The notes beneath the pieces were generated by a model, which did not search any database, was not told the origin of the DNA, and saw only the letters and a program-made list of their open reading frames with translations. Both the position numbers and the translations under genes were made by a program. Below, one piece after another: positions 1 to 6,869 of a DNA stretch of 20,116 bases (position 1 is the first letter of the stretch; every line of letters begins with the position of its first letter). The stretch comes from Candidatus Latescibacterota bacterium (GTDB lineage: Bacteria; Latescibacterota; UBA2968; UBA8231): the NCBI GenBank assembly GCA_003529325.1, contig DPVW01000184.1, positions 1 to 20,116 of the forward strand, given 5' to 3'.

Positions 1-1
1 C

Positions 2-367
2 TGCACCGATGTGGAGAGCAACTCGACGGTTGTCGGCATTCCGGTGAGCACCCGCCTGTTCGCCAGCATCGACATCACCCCCCCGGTATTGACCGCCAAT
101 GGCGACGGCCACAACGATGAGCTCATCCTCGACCTGGACCTGATCAATGTGCTGAGCCCGCGACCTCTCGGTCTGCGTCTGTACGATCTGACGGGTCGTC
201 TGGTCTATCGGCATGAGCGTCTTGTGACTGCGGGCCAACATACCTTGTCGTGGGACGGGCGCGTCAGCGGCAGACTCGTGCCGCCTGGCGTGTATATCCT
301 GGAGGTGTTCCTTGAAGGAGACGCTGACGAGCATGTCGAGCGTCGCGTCCTGCCCGTCGTCTACTGA
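2..367 (+). CDS. C-terminal end of a FlgD-like-domain surface protein (partial, cut by window start)
   Basis: The reading frame is open from the left edge to a TGA at 365-367, so the true start lies outside the window; the GTG at 11 is only an internal valine codon. The roughly 120 visible residues form one FlgD-like Ig domain: a TANGDGHND motif (a variant of the usual TPNGDGxND), then LRLYDLTGRLVY, a WDGR turn and PPGVYILEV, ending in PVVY. The same layout and ending (xVxY) close the proteins at 692-2974 and 17602-19962, so this is probably a third member of that paralogous family. In FCB bacteria such C-terminal Ig domains often occur on exported, surface-attached proteins; that role is inferred here. 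Its stop overlaps the stop of the broken SUMF1 gene on the other strand (361-363), so the two are convergent. Confidence 0.85.
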   Translation, partial: CTDVESNSTVVGIPVSTRLFASIDITPPVLTANGDGHNDELILDLDLINVLSPRPLGLRLYDLTGRLVYRHERLVTAGQHTLSWDGRVSGRLVPPGVYILEVFLEGDADEHVERRVLPVVY

Positions 368-692
368 ACCGGCTCGTCTGGCTGCACCACTTTTACCCGG
401 CCCCAACTGGTGGGGTCGATGGCGGTGGCGGGTAAGGAGGAGGCGATGGCGGCACAGCGGAAACCGATCTGCCTGTACGTCGGCGTCTCTGGCAGGCCGC
501 TGCGGTCGGTGGTTCGCAAGCGGCGCGACGCACTGCCGAAGGAACCACCACGGAGCACGCGATTGAGACCGGTGGCGGGACCCTCCGGATGGTGTGCAGG
601 GCTCATGGCGTAGTAGCTCTCGCCATACCAGTCGCTGACGGCAGGCTGAAGAGCAGGGCGGTGAGTGCCGCCGCCGCGGAGGCGGCAGCCAT
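361..692 (-). pseudogene. Collapsed SUMF1/formylglycine-generating-enzyme-like gene (signal peptide plus C-terminal remnant, out of frame)
   Basis: On the minus strand an ATG at 692-690 overlaps the stop of the upstream 760-aa gene by one base (TGATG). It opens an alanine- and leucine-rich stretch, MAAASAAAALTALLFSLPSA, that looks like an export signal. That frame stops at 605-603. One frame over, from about residue VSDWYGESYYA to the TAG at 363-361, lies the C-terminal part of a SUMF1 domain: DWYGESYYA, then RVLRGGSFGS, then IGFRCA. The tail DPTSWGRVKV matches TPTSWANVK in the intact 307-aa paralogue at 4306-5229. Compared with that protein, about 190 residues are missing between the signal and the DWY motif, including GNVWEW. 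The simplest reading is an out-of-frame internal deletion that left a dead gene. An assembly error is the main alternative. The remnant has no cysteine pair after RGGS, so even its parent was probably not a classical sulfatase activator. Confidence 0.75.
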
Positions 693-2974
693 CAATACAC
701 GAGACCGACGACACGTGTGGCGGATTCGGTGCCGGCATCTCCTACGACCTCAATACGCAGGATGTAGAGACCGGGTGGAGACAGATTGCCCTGTTCATCG
801 CGACCATCCCAGGACAGGTCGTAGTGGCCTGCCAGGCCGCTCTGTTCGAGTCGACGCACCCGGCGGCCTTGCAGGTCGTAGACCAGAGCCAGAATCGGTC
901 TCGCATCTGTCAGCCTGAGAGCATCGAAGGAAAACAGGACGGTATCGTGGATGCCGTCACCATTTGGTGTGAAGACACCTGACGACACCGCAAGATTCAC
1001 GAACAGGGCGTCGTCGACGGGCAACGAGACGATATCGGCGTCGTCGCCGTCGGTGACCGCGTCGCCAGGGTCGACTGACTGGCGCAGGCCCTGCTCAGCA
1101 CCATCGAGTTCGAGGGTGGTATGGAACCGAGTGCGCTGGAATATGGTCGCACCGAAACGAATCTCGAGTAGATCTGCCGCCTCGACCCGGCTGGGTAGTC
1201 GCAGTCGGAATCCACCCTCCGTCGACGTGTACTCGACTTCGGTCCCGTCCCCGTCGATGATGAGATCCTCGAACGCGATCGGGATCGTCGATTCCACCAG
1301 CAGGCCATCGAAACCCAGATTCTGACGATCGAAAGTGGGGTGTACGAAGTAAGAGAATGATCGACGTACGCCTGGTTCTGTCTGTGGTGGCAGAACCTCA
1401 CCGATGGCGGTGCTGGCCAAGGGTTGGCTGTATCGTATCGTGATGTCCCCGAGGGCGGCGGCGGCATCCGGTTCGTCTGACAGAAACTCCGCCTCGAGCT
1501 GCATGTAGCGGCGCGGGGAAGGGGATCGGAAGGGGGTATCGGGCTCGAGGTAGTCTTCACTCCAGGCACTCCAACCGGCACCGGCGCCGATGACGACCTC
1601 AATCGGGCCACGAAAGCTCTTGATCAGTTTATTGTAGCGTCGCTCCGTCACCTCCTTGCCCTTGCTGTCGAAGTAGTGCGTCTCCTCTTCGACCTCGTCG
1701 CCACTGCGAGAGCGGAATACCATGCGCGCGCCTGCGGGGACCTCGGATGTCCAGGAGACTGCCCCGACATTCCACTCCGATCCGAGATCGATCACAGGGG
1801 AGCGTAATTTGACGCGTTCCGGATAGCCGGAGCCGAACAACTGCAGTTCACTAACGTAGCCAAGCCCATCCAGCCGCAGTGAGGTGTCGTCGATGCCACC
1901 GCCGATGATGGCTCCACCGATACTCGTGGGGTATAGGAGACGGAGATACCGGACGGCGATCGGCTCAAAATGATGGGTGAAGTCGCGCACATCGAGCAGG
2001 TTGCGCTGATCCCCCGGCAGGGATGCCAGAACCTGCCATTCGAGGGTGCCATCCGGGGCCAGAGAGCCATCAGAATGGAGGAACTGATAGGACAGGAAGT
2101 TGGCGTAGAAATGGCGCGAGCGTGGCTGGATGGCAATCGGTTCACCGAACAACAGGATCGAGTCGAGGCGGTAGTTGGCGCCCAGATCGATGCGATAGTC
2201 ACCGAAGGTTTCGCCGCCGCCGGTAGAGCCCTTCGCAAGAGGGTTCACTCGCCACGCCGTGGACAAGTCCCCATCAAACATCACCGCCGCATTGCCGGCG
2301 AGGGCAACGATGGCAGCCACTACCTCGACACTGCCACCGCGGTTGATCAGGTCGAAACCGACGTTGTCGCCCACGGCGATGAGTTCGATTTCGGCGATGC
2401 GGATGTCTTCCATCCGACGGCTCGCCTCCAGTCGCAAGATGCGGACCGGTCTGTTTTCGAGATCAATGGTGACCGTGTGCTGGTCATTGAAGGAGAACGT
2501 CCGATTGCTGCCAAAACGAAACAAGCCCTCCACCAGGACATTGGCGACGTCGATAAAACGTTCACCGTCGGAGAGTGCGATCTCGAAGAATTCCAGTGGC
2601 GTGCTGTCGGGGTGAAAATGAACCCGCACCTGCTGGATGGGGAGGGTCTGTTGCAGGTCGAGTTCGACCCACTGGTTTTCCGGCGGGGCGTCAGCGTCGA
2701 GGGCCCATGTGGTCTCGGGATCGCCGTCGAATAACGCCGTCGCGCTGGCGACATTGACGCCGGCGCCACGCACTGTCGCGCCCCGTGCGGCGTTGATGTC
2801 CTTGCGGAACAGAAATGGCCGAAGTTGGCCATCCACCAGAGTCAGTGCCCCGGAGGGGAAACTCCAGTTCTCCCAGACGGAGGCAGGGGCAATCGTCAGA
2901 CTCTCCGCCCCCAGGCGGGACCCAAGCCCCAGGAGCATCAGCCCTAGCAGAATCGAATATTTGAGTTGCTTCAA
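692..2974 (-). CDS. Exported discoidin-like / FlgD-like-domain surface protein (760 aa)
   Basis: The start is chosen at a TTG (2974), because the product then begins with a good signal peptide (MKQLKYSILLGLMLLGLG...LGA, cleavage near residue 23). The open frame continues upstream to an ATG at 3097, but the added residues are Arg/Cys-rich and unlike a protein start. A short AAGG lies about 8 nt before the TTG. Layout: WENWSFPSGAL motif; a discoidin (F5/8C-like) galactose-binding fold with DGDPETTWALD and WVELDLQ; a second one around DGDLSTAWRV and YRIDLGANY; a middle region with KEVTERRYNKLIKSFRGPIE, WSAWS and SPSPRRYMQL; and a FlgD-like Ig domain from about residue 667 (TPNGDGIHD, VYDLQGRRVRRL, WDGRDEQG, PPGLYILR). 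It is collinear with the 786-aa protein at 17602. Likely a surface protein that binds carbohydrate; the ligand is unknown. The broken SUMF1 gene follows directly. It is divergent from the gene at 3113 across 138 nt with no convincing promoter. Confidence 0.85.
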   Translation of the reverse strand: MKQLKYSILLGLMLLGLGSRLGAESLTIAPASVWENWSFPSGALTLVDGQLRPFLFRKDINAARGATVRGAGVNVASATALFDGDPETTWALDADAPPENQWVELDLQQTLPIQQVRVHFHPDSTPLEFFEIALSDGERFIDVANVLVEGLFRFGSNRTFSFNDQHTVTIDLENRPVRILRLEASRRMEDIRIAEIELIAVGDNVGFDLINRGGSVEVVAAIVALAGNAAVMFDGDLSTAWRVNPLAKGSTGGGETFGDYRIDLGANYRLDSILLFGEPIAIQPRSRHFYANFLSYQFLHSDGSLAPDGTLEWQVLASLPGDQRNLLDVRDFTHHFEPIAVRYLRLLYPTSIGGAIIGGGIDDTSLRLDGLGYVSELQLFGSGYPERVKLRSPVIDLGSEWNVGAVSWTSEVPAGARMVFRSRSGDEVEEETHYFDSKGKEVTERRYNKLIKSFRGPIEVVIGAGAGWSAWSEDYLEPDTPFRSPSPRRYMQLEAEFLSDEPDAAAALGDITIRYSQPLASTAIGEVLPPQTEPGVRRSFSYFVHPTFDRQNLGFDGLLVESTIPIAFEDLIIDGDGTEVEYTSTEGGFRLRLPSRVEAADLLEIRFGATIFQRTRFHTTLELDGAEQGLRQSVDPGDAVTDGDDADIVSLPVDDALFVNLAVSSGVFTPNGDGIHDTVLFSFDALRLTDARPILALVYDLQGRRVRRLEQSGLAGHYDLSWDGRDEQGNLSPPGLYILRIEVVGDAGTESATRVVGLVY

Positions 2975-3112
2975 CGGCCGCCTTGACTTGACCCGACCTC
3001 TGAAATCGCACCATCTTCGCCGTCGTCGGCATGGCCCAATTCTGGCGCCTCGACAACACCCGCCAAGATAACAAAGCCTCTGTGGATCACCAAACAAGAA
3101 GGGAAGTCACCG

Positions 3113-4243
3113 ATGATGCGTAATCTGCTGTGGCCGACGACACGGGCCCTGGTGGTCTCATTTGTGGTGGTCACCGTGTCTCAGGCAGATGTGATGGACG
3201 TCGACGGCAGGAGTGCACTGGTGCTGCAGAGTGACGTAGCACAACTCGTCATCGATCTCGCCGGCGGCTCGATCAAGGACTTCCACCTGCTCGATCATGG
3301 GTTGAATCCCCTGCAATGGGACTCCGTCGACTTCGATTCCACCCTCGCCGAGACACCGAGAAAAGCGCGGTCCATGGGGCATTTCCTCTGTCTCGATCGC
3401 TGGGGACCGGCGTCGGAGGCGGAGATAGAAAATGGCATGGGTTGGCATGGTGAAGCCTCGCGCGTGCTCTGGAAGGTGGAGCAGGACGTCGTTCGGGGGG
3501 AGGACAATCTCGAAGCGGTGATGAGTGCCAACCTGGAGATGGCGGGTCTGTCCGTGCGCCGGACGATCCGTATGTCCCGTTCCGCAGCCGTGTTCGAAGT
3601 TACGGAGGCGGTGACGAACAATCGCCCCCTCGGTCGCATTTACAACATGGTGCAGCACCCCACGATTGGCCCGCCATTTCTCGATGAGACCACCGTGGTC
3701 GACGCCAATGCCGGCAAGGGATTCATGCAGGGCGGCTCTCTGCCCAACCCGGAACAACCATCTGTCGTATGGCCTCAAGGGTTAAAAGAGGGCGTCACAC
3801 CTGTCGATCTCCGTCACCTCACCGATGACGCCGCACCGGCCGTTGTCTCCTTCGTGATCGACGCGGAGTATGGCTGGACGACGGCGGTAAATGCTGGCCA
3901 GGGCCTGCTCATCGGGTATGTGTGGCAGACGGAGGAATATGCCTGGTTTGACGCCTGGCGCCACGTCAGAGATGACAAGCCCTTCGCCCGCGGTCTCGAA
4001 TTCGGTACCTCCGGACTGCACCAACCATTCCCGATTCTGGTACAGAAGGGCAAGATCTTCGACCGCCAGATCTTCGTGCACATCGATGCCGGTGAGACCG
4101 TGACTCGTTCCTATCTCAACTTTCTGACTCCGGTCGAGGGCGATTTCACGGGTGTTGAGAACGTCGCCTTTGATGGCGCCAACCTGACGGTTAAGCCTGT
4201 TACCGGTGATGCCATCGTCATCGACGCCTCAAGAATTAAGTGA
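3113..4243 (+). CDS. Exported galactose-mutarotase-like protein (376 aa)
   Basis: The ATG at 3113 is preceded by AAGGGAAG at 6-7 nt; a second ATG follows at 3116. The N-terminus is a clear signal peptide (MMRNLLWPTTRALVVSFVVVTVSQA, cleavage near residue 25), so the mature protein is periplasmic or secreted. The rest is beta-rich. It has features of the galactose mutarotase-like superfamily (aldose-1-epimerase and glycoside-hydrolase-associated beta-sandwiches): AQLVIDLAGGSIKDFHL near the start, the central NMVQHPTIGPPFLDETTVVD with a histidine in the usual strand, and EYAWFDAWRHV later. No enzyme family is recognised and catalytic residues cannot be assigned with certainty, so it may be a sugar epimerase, a carbohydrate-binding protein or a non-catalytic relative. 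It is first in a group with the SUMF1-domain gene (62-nt gap) and the di-heme peroxidase. Confidence 0.7.
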   Translation: MMRNLLWPTTRALVVSFVVVTVSQADVMDVDGRSALVLQSDVAQLVIDLAGGSIKDFHLLDHGLNPLQWDSVDFDSTLAETPRKARSMGHFLCLDRWGPASEAEIENGMGWHGEASRVLWKVEQDVVRGEDNLEAVMSANLEMAGLSVRRTIRMSRSAAVFEVTEAVTNNRPLGRIYNMVQHPTIGPPFLDETTVVDANAGKGFMQGGSLPNPEQPSVVWPQGLKEGVTPVDLRHLTDDAAPAVVSFVIDAEYGWTTAVNAGQGLLIGYVWQTEEYAWFDAWRHVRDDKPFARGLEFGTSGLHQPFPILVQKGKIFDRQIFVHIDAGETVTRSYLNFLTPVEGDFTGVENVAFDGANLTVKPVTGDAIVIDASRIK

Positions 4244-4266
4244 CCGGGAGCGTCTCCGAGTCTTCG

Positions 4267-4295
4267 TTGACAACCCGCTGTCAGGCTGGGATGTT
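4267..4295 (+). promoter_or_regulatory. Possible weak promoter with an overlapping inverted repeat upstream of the SUMF1 gene
   Basis: A perfect TTGACA at 4267-4272 is followed after 17 bp by GATGTT (4290-4295), which keeps only three of six -10 consensus bases. The -35 overlaps a perfect inverted repeat TGACA-acccgc-TGTCA (4268-4283). Transcription from here would begin only a few bases before the ATG at 4306, which has no recognisable Shine-Dalgarno sequence. A near-leaderless transcript or a regulator site is possible; coincidence is equally possible. Confidence 0.22.
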
Positions 4296-4305
4296 CCGAT
4301 AACAG

Positions 4306-5229
4306 ATGAAAACGATCGCAACATTCGTGTCACTTGCATGCGTCCTGCTTCCGGGGTCACTCTGGTCGCAGATGGACACGGAGAGTCTGCAACACCAGGT
4401 CCCTCTGCCTTCGGGCGATCTCGTCGACATGGTCATGATTCCAGCGGGCTCCTTTCCTCGCGGCACAGAGAACGAGGAGTTCGACGAACAGCCGGTACGC
4501 ATGATCTATCTGGACGACTACCTCATCGACAAGTATGAAGTCACCAGGGGCCAGTGGCAGAAGTACCAGGATGACACCGGCTTCGTGCTGGCGGAGTGGA
4601 CTCTGCAGAGCTCCTCCAGCAAGGCCGATCACCCCATCGCTTTCGTCACCTGGTTCGACGCCAACGGTTTCTGTGAGTGGGCGGGCAAGAGGCTGCCCAC
4701 CGAGTCGGAGTGGGAGCGGGCAGCTCGCTGCGACGATGGCCGTAAATACCCGTGGGGACCAGGTCTCGACGAACGCCGAGCCAATTTTTTCGGCAGCAAC
4801 GATCCTTTCGACCTGGGTGTCGGCAACATCCTGCAGACAACGCCGGTCGGGTATTTCGACGGCAGCATCAGGGACGGCTACCAGACCAGATCAGGGGCCA
4901 GTCCTTTTGGTGTGCATGACCTGGTGGGCAATGTCTGGGAATGGACCAACGACTGGTATCATTCCAGCTATTATGCGGATGGTCCGGCGGAAAATCCGCA
5001 GGGCCCCGAAAATGGTGTGGTCAAGTCTGTCAGGGGTGGCTCCTACGCGGTGGACGCCAGTCACGTGCGGCCAACATATCGGGCTCGCGACGATCCCTTA
5101 CTGAAGGGGCCCGAAGTCGGGTTTCGCTGCGCCGCCGACATGAATGTAACCGCCGTCACGCCCACGTCCTGGGCCAACGTCAAGGCACCGGCGGCAGCAA
5201 AGGCCGATCACGAGGACAGGCGTCGATGA
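4306..5229 (+). CDS. Exported SUMF1-domain (FGE-like) protein lacking the catalytic cysteine pair (307 aa)
   Basis: Starts at ATG 4306 with a signal peptide (MKTIATFVSLACVLLPGSLWSQ), although no clear Shine-Dalgarno precedes it. The SUMF1/C-type-lectin-like fold runs from about residue 42 to 276: MVMIPAGSFPRG, DKYEVTRGQWQKY, HPIAFVTWFDA, KRLPTESEWERAAR, YPWG, GNVWEW at 208-213, RGGSY at 243-247 and GFRCA at 272-276. In classical formylglycine-generating enzyme two cysteines follow RGGS in a CxxxxC spacing; here those positions are valines (RGGSYAVDASHV). Copper-dependent sulfatase activation is therefore unlikely. Relatives such as EgtB-, PvdO- or NirV-type proteins use the fold for other chemistry or as structural partners, so the activity is unassigned. 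The tail TPTSWANVK is shared with the broken copy at 361-692. Its stop overlaps the next start (ATGA), indicating co-translation with the di-heme peroxidase. Confidence 0.88.
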   Translation: MKTIATFVSLACVLLPGSLWSQMDTESLQHQVPLPSGDLVDMVMIPAGSFPRGTENEEFDEQPVRMIYLDDYLIDKYEVTRGQWQKYQDDTGFVLAEWTLQSSSSKADHPIAFVTWFDANGFCEWAGKRLPTESEWERAARCDDGRKYPWGPGLDERRANFFGSNDPFDLGVGNILQTTPVGYFDGSIRDGYQTRSGASPFGVHDLVGNVWEWTNDWYHSSYYADGPAENPQGPENGVVKSVRGGSYAVDASHVRPTYRARDDPLLKGPEVGFRCAADMNVTAVTPTSWANVKAPAAAKADHEDRRR

Positions 5230-6863
5230 AATACCCGGGACGGAGCGGATTGGTTGGTCTATTGCTGTGCCTGGGAGCGGTGTCCTTCGTGGCAGCGCAG
5301 GACCTGGCTTTGCCTGGGGATGGCGAGATTCGCATCCTCTTCGGATTGCAGCCCCTGCCGGCGGTTCCCTACCCACCGAACAACCAATTCAACCTGGATC
5401 GGCAGGAACTCGGTGGGCTGCTGTTTTTTGATCCCATACTCTCCGGCGAGAAGGACACGGCGTGCGGCACCTGCCACATCCCCAAGTTCGGCATGGCCGA
5501 TGGTCGCCAGCTCGGCGCCGGTACTTCCGGCACTGGCTTCGGTCCTGATCGAGTGCTTGGGTTTTCCAAAGTCACAGGTGACACCGTCATCGCCGAGGCA
5601 CGGCATACGATGACGATCTTCAATGCCGGATTGAATGGCGATGAAACCGGCCAGCCATCAGCCAAGGGGTTCATGCTCTGGGACGGCAAGGACCGTGGCA
5701 TGGAGGCACAGTCCCTGCGACCGATCATCGTTCGCGTGGAGTTGCGTGGCGATCAATTCAAACGCGAATATGCCGTCGACAGCGTGCTTACGAGGCTGCG
5801 CGACATACCAGAATACGTCGAACTTTTCCGCCGTGCATTCCCCATGGAGGCCGACTCGGTGGACCAGCAGATCATCCGCCACGGCTGCGGCTGGGATCCG
5901 ACGCCATTGCAGTCGGTGATCAGCCGTTCGACCCTGGGTCGAGCCCTGGCTGCCTTCGAGCGCGAGTTGGTGACGGACAATTCACCATACGATCGGTATG
6001 TGGCTGGTGATGATGCGGCGTTGTCTGCCGAGGAGAAGGCCGGCCTCGTTCTGTTTCACACCAAGGCGAAATGCGCCATCTGCCACAGCGGCTCGATGTT
6101 TACCGATTCGAGCTTTCGCGTTCAGGGGGTGGAACAGATCGGCCCGGGTCAGGGGCTCTCATCGACACAGACTGGCACGCCGAGGCCATCGGGAATGGAC
6201 AGGGGAAGGTTTATCACCTCTGGCAACACGCGCGACTTATTCGCCTTCCGCACCGTATCGCTGCGTCAGATCGGGGAGACGGCTCCTTACATGCACGATG
6301 GCGCTCTAGAGACGCTCGCTGATGTGATCGACTTCTACGACCGGGGTGGGGGCGACGAAGGCACGATCCCTGAAGACCAGATCGACGAAGAGCTCGTCCC
6401 ACTTGGACTCACCCCCGGCGAAAAGGCGCAGCTGGAAGCCTTCCTGCTGGCATTGACCGACGAGACGATCGAGGTGCTCGTGCCGGAGCGAGTCCCAAGT
6501 GACCTGCCGCCTGCGGGTCTCGAATTGCAGCAGGACATGATCGCGGCGTTGTCCGTGAATTCAGCAACCGATCAAGCTCTGTCAGCACCGGTGGCAGAGG
6601 TCTCAGGTTTCCCGAATCCCTTCAACGCCGAAACCAACATCACCATCGCACTGCCCCAGTCGGGAGAGGTGGAACTCGTCCTCTTCGACCTGCTCGGTCG
6701 ACGCGTACGGCACCTTGCCCGGGGGACCTATCCGGCGGGTGATCACGTGTTCCACTGGAATGGCCGGGACGACGATGAGCGACTCGCCGCCAGCGGTGTC
6801 TACTTCGTCAGACTCTCTACAGTGGGCAGTCGACGTACCGGTCGCTTGACGCTGCTGCGCTGA
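5226..6863 (+). CDS. Di-heme cytochrome c peroxidase (MauG/CcpA family) with C-terminal FlgD/T9SS-like domain (545 aa)
   Basis: The open frame extends upstream through the previous gene, but ATG 5226 is chosen because it gives a signal peptide (MKYPGRSGLVGLLLCLGAVSFVAAQ), overlaps the preceding stop by 4 nt, and follows a GAGGACAGG Shine-Dalgarno-like stretch. The body is a di-heme peroxidase: ELGGLLFFDPILSGEKDTACGTCH holds the first heme motif (CGTCH, residues 80-84), the second is CAICH (283-287), and PYMHDGALETLADVIDFYDRGG is the family's C-terminal signature with Met356 as a likely heme ligand. The Met suggests a peroxidase-like rather than a MauG-like (Tyr-ligated) second heme. From about residue 460 a further domain follows: FPNPFNAETNITIALP, LVLFDLLGRRVRHL, WNGRDDDER, SGVYFVRLS and a basic end. 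This resembles FlgD/T9SS type-A sorting domains and suggests surface display or secretion. Periplasmic or surface oxidation of an unknown substrate is inferred. Confidence 0.92.
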   Translation: MKYPGRSGLVGLLLCLGAVSFVAAQDLALPGDGEIRILFGLQPLPAVPYPPNNQFNLDRQELGGLLFFDPILSGEKDTACGTCHIPKFGMADGRQLGAGTSGTGFGPDRVLGFSKVTGDTVIAEARHTMTIFNAGLNGDETGQPSAKGFMLWDGKDRGMEAQSLRPIIVRVELRGDQFKREYAVDSVLTRLRDIPEYVELFRRAFPMEADSVDQQIIRHGCGWDPTPLQSVISRSTLGRALAAFERELVTDNSPYDRYVAGDDAALSAEEKAGLVLFHTKAKCAICHSGSMFTDSSFRVQGVEQIGPGQGLSSTQTGTPRPSGMDRGRFITSGNTRDLFAFRTVSLRQIGETAPYMHDGALETLADVIDFYDRGGGDEGTIPEDQIDEELVPLGLTPGEKAQLEAFLLALTDETIEVLVPERVPSDLPPAGLELQQDMIAALSVNSATDQALSAPVAEVSGFPNPFNAETNITIALPQSGEVELVLFDLLGRRVRHLARGTYPAGDHVFHWNGRDDDERLAASGVYFVRLSTVGSRRTGRLTLLR

Positions 6864-6869
6864 TCCGAA

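Noticed and set aside
1970..2734. Long plus-strand frame (254 codons) opposite the 760-aa gene
   Set aside because: It is antisense to a well-supported coding region with recognised domains, and its product has no signal, domain or ribosome site; a GC-rich shadow frame.
2975..3097. N-terminal extension of the minus-strand 760-aa protein to an ATG at 3097
   Set aside because: The added 41 residues are Arg/Cys-rich and precede a clear signal peptide that begins at the TTG 2974.
4941..5225. Upstream extension of the di-heme peroxidase frame
   Set aside because: It lies wholly inside the SUMF1 gene in another frame; ATG 5226 with a signal peptide and ATGA overlap explains the start better.
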